From the NCBI GenBank assembly GCA_958298945.1, contig OY282606.1, positions 56,309,920 through 56,373,919 of the forward strand: a stretch of 64,000 bases of DNA, written 5' to 3'. The stretch's first letter is position 1. Every line of letters begins with the position of its first letter. Below the pieces are notes generated by a model. That model had not been told where the DNA came from and did not search any database. It saw nothing but the letters and a program-made list of their open reading frames with translations. The translations under genes were made by a program, and so were the position numbers. Source of the stretch: Atherix ibis. Its lineage: Eukaryota; Arthropoda; Insecta; Diptera; Athericidae. Positions 56,680 to 64,000 of the stretch are shown piece by piece.

Positions 56680-58250
56680 TTACCAATTGTCAGTTTTGAA
56701 CGGCGCTACAAAAGTCTCCTGTCCGATTATTTCTCTTCTTTTAAGTCTTGTGTGAAGGTTCAATGTTATTTGCTTACCTGTATAAAGTGCTATAATATCG
56801 GAATTTTTTATAAAGTGCTATAATTTTGCTCGGGCCTGATTAGAATTATGGGAGGAGATGATTTCTGACGAAGTCTGCAAATTATTCCTTCTTCATTTAC
56901 TTTTATTCTTCATTTCCAAAAATAATTTTTAAAAGCTTTTAATCGCGTGTGTATAGTAAAAAAAGTTTTCATAAGAGCTGTGCTAGGATAGCAGTGTTAT
57001 CAGAATATGTTTATGGTATTGTTATTGGTAGGAATATGATATGAAAGATATTATATAATAACGGACTAACGATACTATCCTTAGGAGTACGTGCTTGAAT
57101 AATTGATACCTCGAATTATTCATCATTTTACGCAAAGGTAAGATTTAATGATTAGAAAATATGTTGATGCAAGAAACCACTTTAGTTTGCAGATCAGAAC
57201 AAAAGAAGGTTTAATTATGAAAATTTTGTTTGTATTATAATTTCATAGTCTCAATAGTTCTGTTTTTGTTATTATAAAATAATAAGTATTATTAAAATAA
57301 GTGGATTTTGCATCGGAGATAGAACATGTTTTGTTTTCTGCTACTATAAATATTTGGAGAAATAATACAAATTATATCAATAATTGAATGATCGTATTAA
57401 CCGTTAGTGGATTCATTATTAATTCTCTTCTAGAAGGAGGGTAAAATTCTTATGAAGACGATAATATACTTCAAAAGTTTTAACCATGCACAACGATTGG
57501 AATATTCTTACTTTGAATCCAATAGAATCTATTGTAGTAAGTCGAAAATTCGAAGAAAACAGCGAAAAGAGGTTTTACCCTTTTAATATTTTACCGCTCA
57601 ACCGAGACTCGGGATAAATTTCAGGGCAGATCTTTGATAGTGAATAATTATAATTTTAATGCATACTTATGGGCCGAGTGATAGTCGATCATAAACTGAG
57701 TTCAATCTTCAATCTGAATTTTGTTTTGCAAATATTCTCTACTTCTACAAATTTAATACATGTAATTTCTTAGTAAATAATGTAAAAATACATAACACAA
57801 AATAAAAGTGCCATCAACGAACATGTGCATCAATGTGCTAGAGAAGCAGTAAATTACAGTAAGTAGATTTTGTAAATTGAAAATTATTTAGATAACACAA
57901 GTGTAAAATTTTAACTAGTGCATTTTCCATATACGTATATGCTAAAGACATTTGCGAAAGCCAATATGAAATTGGAATCTCTTTATCTAAATAGAAACTC
58001 AGAACGTAAACATCTACCTATTATTTATTTTATATATTGCACTAAATGAAAATAAACAACAAATAAATGCCATCTTGAAGATATTTAAATTTCACATGTA
58101 GACGTATGGATAACTCAATCATGATTACGATAGTATGGATAACTCAACCATGCATTTTCTCTATTGATACGATAATGTATTATAATTATTATTATTATTA
58201 AATAAATATACCATCTGTACTTATATAATATATTAGTTACTCAAAAAAGT
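56680..58250. other. AT-rich intergenic with short direct duplications
   Basis: No gene. There is a direct repeat of tataaagtgctataat near 56780 and 56811, and another of atggataactcaa near 58105 and 58134. An (att)n stretch lies near 58183. Confidence 0.5.
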
Positions 58251-58254
58251 TCCT

Positions 58255-58625
58255 GGCATTTTCAATAGATGGAGTTAAAAGCAAATAGCTCAATAACCAC
58301 TGATCGCATTGTAACAATAATAGATGCGCGTTGGGAAGGCTACACTTACAGATTTCTTTAATCAGATCAGCGTAGTGTATTAAACGTCATTCAAGCTCAA
58401 AGATGAATAAGAGTAAAGAGAAAATTCAGTATATGTTATTATAGCACTTTGACAAAGGCTTGTGAAAAAATGTGTGGTTTTTATGTCGAAGATTGTGTAT
58501 TAAAATCAGCAAAGCGCAGATGGTTTTTTTGATGTTAATCAAATTTTGATGTTAAAGTTGAGCTCGGTTCTGGTCACCAAATTACCGAAAAAAGCGATAA
58601 TATCCTATGTAAATATATATGTAGT
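58255..58625 (+). pseudogene. old mariner N-terminal remnant (family G copy 2)
   Basis: Broken plus-strand frames give KIQYMLLYHFDKGL, then (S)KAQMVF..IKFDVKVELGSGHQITEKSDNIL, matching SAQMCQRWFIKF ... CLKVEL-stop-SGMLSDVND in copy 1 at 26345. It contains the helix-turn-helix region only. The 3' end abuts a short direct duplication (agtaggctgtcgtcatg, about 58644 and 58676). Confidence 0.55.
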
Positions 58626-58689
58626 CATGATCATATTTGAAGTAGTAGGCTGTCGTCATGCATTTCATACTTGCAGTAGGCTGTCGTCA

Positions 58690-59395
58690 TGTAATTTCTA
58701 TTTGAAATGGAAGCAACAATGACAGAGTTGTATTGTAAATTGACAACAAGTCTAAACTGGTGACGACGACGTGATTGTAGTGAAAATATTCCATTTAAAA
58801 GCGTTGTATACTGCAACTTGCAATTGCTCTTCAAACTGCGACACCGGCGATAGTGTGTGATTTTCAGAAAATCCAACGGAAATTGCTGAGATTGGTTTGC
58901 AATCGAATTTTTTACAATTTTCCTAAGATAATGACTGAACATACTCGTAGCAACGGCACCGGCAATGACGGCGGATAACACGTAAGAACCGCATCGGCAA
59001 TTCCACGATTACAGATGCCAAAATTAATCGAATTTATGCACAATTTGGATCGGTACTTCAGAAGTTTAGAGCGAGAACATTGAGCACACCAATACTGCCG
59101 ATCCAAATTCCCGTCCACACTGTGTGCCACTGCGGATGTTTTCATTATCTTACATTTTTCTGGTAATCGATAGTTTGAATAAGTTTTTTTCCTTTTGGAA
59201 ATAGGATTTTTTTGAATAGTGCTTTCCATATTTTGACTATTTAGTTCCCCCGCGTGTGAAGTGCAAACCATAATAATAGACGTGGACGTGGACGTCAGCA
59301 CACCGGACCCCTTGCACCGCGGGACACAGGTATATCCCTTTTTGCGACGCCTCTACCACTAAAACAACGCAAAGAGCCAGACTTAATTACTCCAA
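58690..59395 (+). other. possible LTR/leader piece of a retrovirus-like element
   Basis: The block tttgaaatggaagcaacaat...gacagag at 58701-58730 resembles tttgaaatcgaagcggccat...gacagag at 62011-62040. Shortly after it comes aactggtgacgacgacgtga, which looks like a primer-binding-site and leader region of insect LTR retrotransposons. The sequence to 59395 has open but unrecognised frames on both strands (for example 59301-58912 minus). It is interrupted by a LINE at about 59400. Tentative. Confidence 0.35.
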
Positions 59396-59399
59396 CAAT

Positions 59400-61547
59400 A
59401 CCAGACTCAGTCTATAATAACATGCCTACAGGCCAGGCAGGGGAACTCTGAGTATGCTACTTGAACCCCAACATTCAATCCATAATTGCTACAAACGTAG
59501 ACATTGTGGTTTGTTGTTGTCTTTTGAGTTAGAAAAGGCATATGATAGAATTTACCCGCACAGAGTGCTCTTACAGCTGGCAAAGTGGGTATTAGATACT
59601 CCAACATTGGCAGTTCTATGTTTCTACCTAACTGGTAGTACCTTGACGGTACGCGCCAACATTTTTTTTCCGTTAAATCGCGAAATGAAAAACGCTATCC
59701 TACAAGAATCCTCTCTATCTACGATCATACTCAATATATATATTCACTCCCTTTCCCACCTATCATCGTTCAACCATTATATATATGCTCATAATATTTT
59801 TGTACTTGTATCTGGCACCATTCTTCAACAACAAATTAATAACGCCATCCGCATCATCAACACTTGGAGCAGCATAAACGGTATGGTAATCTGTACATCA
59901 AACCCACCTTGTCGTCATGTTTATAGGAAAAAAAATTGCGGTGATCTGATTTGTCACTAGAAAAGATTCCATGAAAACCCTGGGTATCTCAATTATTTGT
60001 GGATGAAGATGGAATCTTTAGATTAACAATTCTGTTGACAAATTAACAGCAATCTCCGAATGGTAAAATTTTAATCAGCAGCAAAAGTAAGGTAAGACAA
60101 AGTGAGGCAATTAGAATAACCAACGCCCTTTTAGACAGAACCTTACTCTATTTCCTCACTATATATGTCAGTATTCCAATAGCAGGTAAATAGCTAGTCA
60201 AGGCAGCGGTAAACCTTTGCATCAGACTAGCCAGTGGAGCACAGCGGATATCTCCGGTGGAGTCCATACTGATAGAAACTGGTCGAAAATCTATCTCTTT
60301 CTGTCTTCAAAAAGTTCGCCTAAATTTAATTAACAAGAACCTTTGCCTTCCAAATAACCCCCACCACGCTTTAATCAAAAACATTATCATCTCCCCAATT
60401 CAAAAAGGAATTCAGCATCGCTATTCTTATTAATATTCCACCTTGAAAGCAATTCATCCATCCTCACCTTCGTTTTCCAAAATTCTCTTTTACACCCAGA
60501 TTTAAAGCCATGGTTGGGAGTAAAGTTGAAAGTGACTGCTTCTCTTGACAGGTTTAAGAAAGCTAGTACTGATCCGTCCACATATAGGAAACTTTTCCTT
60601 GAACAGTTGGACGGATTAAAAAATCACCGACTGTTATTCACGGATGCCGCCGCTGACACAGATACAACATCTTTTTCGGTCATCGAACTTTTTGGCTGCA
60701 GCACCCGCATACTATGTGTTAATTTTTCCCTAAGAGGACAGCTCCATGTTATGGGGAAATGTGGGCCATCAAAACGGCAATTGTAATTGAGACAAAGATT
60801 CCCAGCCAACAAAGTGTTATTATTTAAGCCTTGCCGCCCTTAAAGCCATTTGTGGCCCATCGTGTGACCCAGTACTTAGCGCAATTCGTCATAGCCTACT
60901 TAGTAATAGGAGTGTCAAGTTGCCATAGGTGGGGGCATGTAAGAATTGTGAGTAATTAACGTGTTGACAAGTTTGCTGGAGAAACACTCCGTCGACCAGG
61001 GTCACAGTCATTCCCAATCTGCCTCGTCTACTAACAGAATGGCAACTAACACCATTAGCCATCCATAGACACGATGACTGAACCAATAGCGAAACATTTT
61101 GTCGACTCATTGGACAGCCACTAATAAACCGGTCTATTCAACATCCATACCGAAATTCTGGGCGCGAAAGCTCCTCAGAATCAAGATTGGACATACTTCT
61201 CTTACTCATAACTTCCTTTTTGGTAGCACCAATCGTCTCTTATGCATAGTCTACATGAATGCCACATAACCAAGAATTACTTCGCGAGTAGAATTCCTCC
61301 TATTATGGACCTCCTGCACCCAATAACTCCATTCCCTAGTCCCCTACTTAAACTTCTGCAATATACTAATCTGCTCCACAAAATATAACAAAATTCTCAA
61401 TATTCTATATTACTAACCACAGACCAGTCTTTTTCAGATAACTTCCTAAACGTACTATGAAGTCGTCAAATGGTTTCACGATTGTGGCGCTATGAAGTAG
61501 CCCATGGCACATGTCTAAGGGACCTTACAAACAAACAAACAAACAAA
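59400..61547 (+). mobile_element. LINE family L copy 3, longest copy, (acaa)n tail
   Basis: The plus strand reads ELEKAYDRIYPHRVLLQLAKWVL (RT motif A), FYLTGSTLTVRANIFFPLNREMKNAILQESSLSTIILNIYI (PQGS mutated to QES) and HYIYAHNIFVLVSG (YADD mutated to YAHN). Further on it has the ESILIETGRKSISF block and the RNase H-like region (near 60600-60850). It then reads PRLLTEWQLTPLAIHRHD, the zinc-finger-like SSESRLDILLLLITSFLV segment, and a 3' UTR. The 3' end is ccttacaaacaaacaaacaa at 61519-61543. All frames are interrupted. The tail type and protein order suggest an I/Jockey-like LINE, clade not certain. Confidence 0.85.
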
Positions 61548-62110
61548 TCGAATAGAAACGGAAAAGCCATGGCGAACTACAAATGATGAGCCACGTCTTC
61601 ATACGATACAATTCCGTTCGCCACTTACTTACACTACCATATAATGACCCATACGAACTACTGGAGCGTTCACCAAAATTTTTTAAACTTAAGATGGAAA
61701 CCCAGATAAAAACATTTCGATCGATCGACTAAAACCAGATTTTATAGCAACAATAGAGGATTCAAAATTAACGACACCATAATCGGTTTTGGAGCAATAC
61801 ACGCCGGAGATAAAAATGTCAATGCAAGCAACGTCAGCGCCCGCACCAACAAATGCATCTAAGAAAATGACAAATCAACTAGCCACTTCGACGGAGCCTA
61901 CAATATCAACAAAAAAAACACACTCTGGGACAAAAGAGTTTTCCAGCAAAGTATCTTTGAAGCCATACTTTTGTAAATTAAAGCCGGGGACAGAGGTGTA
62001 AATTGGACAATTTGAAATCGAAGCGGCCATGACAGAGGTGTAAGTTGGCTTTTTTAAATTAATTTTCAGTTCTAGTTAATCACATAAAAATAAAACGTGT
62101 TCGGTGATAA
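61548..62110 (+). pseudogene. Gypsy-type LTR retrotransposon pol 3' end and possible LTR start
   Basis: Frames in 61640-61740 read DPYELLERSPKFFKLKM, then across a one-base shift SIDRLKPDFIAT. This is the characteristic integrase C-terminal block of Gypsy-type Pol (SIDRLKP motif). A purine-rich agccggggacagaggtgtaa at 61982-62001 could be the polypurine tract and LTR start. The element is cut on its left by the LINE tail, with gag and most of pol absent. It is described only as a broken fragment. Confidence 0.65.
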
Positions 62111-62151
62111 AAAATTAGTAATAAATAAATATAAGTATGTTCTGTTATAAG

Positions 62152-62993
62152 CTATATTTTTTTTAATAATAAATTGCAAAATACGCGCAACGAGTCCAAA
62201 TATATAATTGAGCATTCATCATCAAATCGTTTCAAACCATTTGCGAATGGTTGCTGTGCCTCAGTCTGGTTAAATTGAAAAGGGAGAGCGCACATTTCTA
62301 ATATGTTTAATTTCACAATGCTTGTGGGTATATAATATTTTTTGTTGTTCCATTGTCTGCGCAGATATAGAGATTGTCTGGTTTGCCGACTACATATATA
62401 GTCCATGCGAGAAGCATTTTGTGTCTGGATCTAAACCGCACAATTCTAAAGAATGGCCCTGAGTTTTGTTGATGGTGATTGCAAACGCCAATCGAATTAG
62501 GAATTGCAATCTCTTAAATTCAAAAGACAAATCCGCTGGAATCATAGGAATGCGAGGAATTAGGACATCTTCATCTTTGAAAGGTCCTGTCAAAATTCTT
62601 GCTTCTACGAAGTTGCTCATTAATTTTTTTTAGTGTGAGCCGCGTGATGTTGCAAAGCTATGGCTCGCTAATATATCTCAACATGATAATCGGCACACCG
62701 ATTTTCAATTGCAGAACGTGCAGAGGCATTTCTGGCAGGTTGACTGAATTCAAAAATTCTGTTGGATAATTAAACGCATCATCTGCTTCCATAATAGTGT
62801 CAACGGATTTGTGTGTGGTTGCCTCGCTTCGAATGTTAAGTTCGTAGATGTATTTGTTCTTAGCCGCAAGATTAGCTCGTTTACTCAGGCAACCGTCATT
62901 ATAAAATAACTTCCTAAAGCGAATCATAACTGGTACTTTCAAAGCCAGGATTGACGGTCTTAGGTTCGGTGGTACTGAAAGGGAATTGTTCAA
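62152..62993 (-). pseudogene. Helitron RepHel C-terminal helicase fragment
   Basis: On the minus strand, 62993-62658 reads up to LPEMPLHVLQLKIGVPIIMLRYI. After a break, 62620-62390 reads VEARILTGPFKDEDVLIPRIPMIPADLSFEFKRLQFLIRLAFAITINKTQGHSLELCGLDPDTKCFSHG. 62400-62290 then gives a YICSR and LYLRRQWNNKKYYIP ending. These are motifs V and VI of the Pif1-like helicase domain of Helitron proteins (INKTQGxSL and the VACSR region). At least three frameshifts or stops are present. The Rep half is absent. A CTRR end with hairpin could not be fixed. Confidence 0.85.
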
Positions 62994-63029
62994 TATGAGC
63001 TGCTACAATTTGGTCAAACTGTTAACTCA

Positions 63030-63290
63030 GTACTATACTTTGAGCAGCTCGCGAGATTACGCCAAGTGATTGAGCAAAAACAGCCAGAATTGATGAATTG
63101 GATGAATTCCATCACAATACGGCCCGACCACACACATTATCTAAAACTCGCCAAAAATTAAGAGAGCTTGCCTGGGAAGTTTTCATGCATCCACCGTCTA
63201 GCCCAGACTTAGTCTCCTCAGACTACCACTTGTTTCGATCTCTACAGAAGGCTCTTAATAAAATCGAGGCCTGTAAAACTACATAATTCA
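63030..63290 (+). pseudogene. mariner transposase C-terminal fragment
   Basis: The plus strand reads YFEQLARLRQVIEQKQPELMNWMNS-like sequence, then FHHNTARPHTLSKTRQKLRELAWEVF (the second catalytic Asp replaced by Asn). It continues PSSPDLVSSDYHLFRSLQKALN, with the third Asp kept. The motifs resemble the C/E type mariners more than A, B, D or F. There are no ends; it is an old fragment. Confidence 0.75.
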
Positions 63291-63597
63291 GTTTCTTAAT
63301 CATAAATCTTAAGACTCTGACTTAGACGTCTTTATTTTACTCCATAAACTTTTTTGACCAACTAACATTCCAAATAAATTCTACTAAAAGAGGGTAAAAA
63401 ATAAATTAAAAAAAATGTTTTTAAAGTAATTTTTGGTAATATTTGATTAAAAATAAAATAATTTATTAATTTCTAAAATAAATTGAGTAGTGCACGCAAT
63501 TCTCGCTAGATGGTAGTAGTGAAGCAAGCTGGTGTATTGCCTCAACCGAATTCGTATAACATACATGCAATGTTAGTTTCCTCTTCTTATTATTAAA
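63291..63597. other. AT-rich spacer
   Basis: No gene or repeat end is recognised. Confidence 0.4.
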
Positions 63598-63774
63598 AAG
63601 TTCCATTTTATATGGTGGACCATTTAAAAACTAGTCTATATTTTTTTTAAATTTCCGGTTTTATTAGAAAGATTGAACATTGAAATTTAATAATGAAAAT
63701 AAAATTTCTAATAAAACCGGAAATTTATAAAAATATACACAAGTTTTTTTTATTTACTTTTTAAAATGGAACTT
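63598..63774. repeat. nested inverted repeat, MITE-like
   Basis: The outer arms aagttccatttta (63598-63610) and its complement (63762-63774) enclose perfect inner 22-bp arms (63649-63670 and 63705-63726, core tttccggttttattagaaa). The palindromic organisation over 177 bp suggests a miniature inverted-repeat element or a fold-back. ggtggacc and ggacca-like motifs lie just inside and outside. No clear target duplication. Confidence 0.75.
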
Positions 63775-63836
63775 CTAAATTTGGACCACATATATGCTCC
63801 ACCCTATATATTGTCGAAGGAAAACAAAATCGCTGC

Positions 63837-63886
63837 ATTATTAATCCTTTTCTAGAAGCAAAGAAGTCTAGAAAAGGAGTAATAAT
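63837..63886. repeat. 20-bp hairpin, 10-nt loop
   Basis: Arms 63837-63856 and 63867-63886 (core ccttttctaga and its complement) match with one mismatch. Confidence 0.85.
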
Positions 63887-64000
63887 GTGGAGATATTAGT
63901 TTTGAATTGCTTTACTGGTTCAAACGTTTCGGCTGATTAGTAATCAACTAATTTGTAATATAGTATGCAAACCTATTTCAAATTTGGGGTTCGTGCAAAT

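Noticed and set aside
58912..59301. 129-codon minus-strand frame as a host gene
   Set aside because: It lies in a segment bounded by transposon remnants, lacks motifs, and its plus strand resembles an LTR-element leader.
61548..62110. An endogenous virus with an intact gene set
   Set aside because: Only the damaged 3' tail of a Gypsy-type pol is present; no gag, protease, RT or env frame can be found.

Overview
This is a strongly AT-rich stretch of arthropod, almost certainly insect, nuclear DNA. The evidence is intron-containing ionotropic-receptor (IR) genes with short insect-type introns (54-81 bp, GT-AG) and a dense load of mariner-type DNA transposons and non-LTR retrotransposons. A fly is plausible, but the sequence alone does not fix the order. 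There are no operons, no rRNA or tRNA genes that I can see, and no CRISPR.

The only host genes I can support are four IR loci, all on the minus strand in head-to-tail order: IR-1 (11010-17148), IR-2 (21882-22944, a broken pseudogene), IR-3 (33624-36460) and IR-4 (41807-43816). Three have coherent full-length gene models of about 622, 633 and 627 aa: signal peptide, divergent amino-terminal region, split ligand-binding domain and three-helix ion-channel domain. They share one phase-0 intron and otherwise fall into two intron architectures, IR-1/IR-2 and IR-3/IR-4. They look like a lineage-specific tandem array of chemosensory receptors of the divergent class.

Everything between and inside these genes is transposon debris. 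At least six mariner lineages are present, named here A (1-407, 45414-46690, 49675-50792), B (30166-31367, 55371-56677), C (5450-6740, 12630-15019, 40117-41351), D (32046-33293), E (37578-38822) and F (10006-10889, 25071-26341). There are also older fragments of two further IS630/Tc1/mariner-type families. Retroelements include a LINE with a 3' (ACAA)n-like tail in three copies (8590-9785, 46737-48211, 59400-61547), Jockey-like, R1-like and other LINE pieces, a Gypsy-type pol tail (61548-62110) and a Helitron helicase end (62152-62993). None of the transposase genes is intact, although C at 40117, D at 32046 and A at 45414 are each only one or a few lesions away.

Three things stand out. First, a 1450-bp non-coding element (12732-14181) with 28-bp perfect terminal inverted repeats sits in a family C mariner between exact 8-bp target duplications. 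The paralogous mariners in the same window show the empty site. The mariner itself lies in the first large intron of IR-1, so this is a three-level nest. Second, the window is full of very short-range inverted and direct duplications, near-perfect hairpins with 6-17-nt loops and tandem duplications with periods of about 20-55 bp. In several transposons these can be shown, by comparison with sister copies or with the expected protein, to be secondary insertions copied from a few bases away. That is a template-switch or templated end-joining signature. Third, IR-2 carries a single in-frame TAA where its paralogs have Tyr, in an otherwise readable channel domain.
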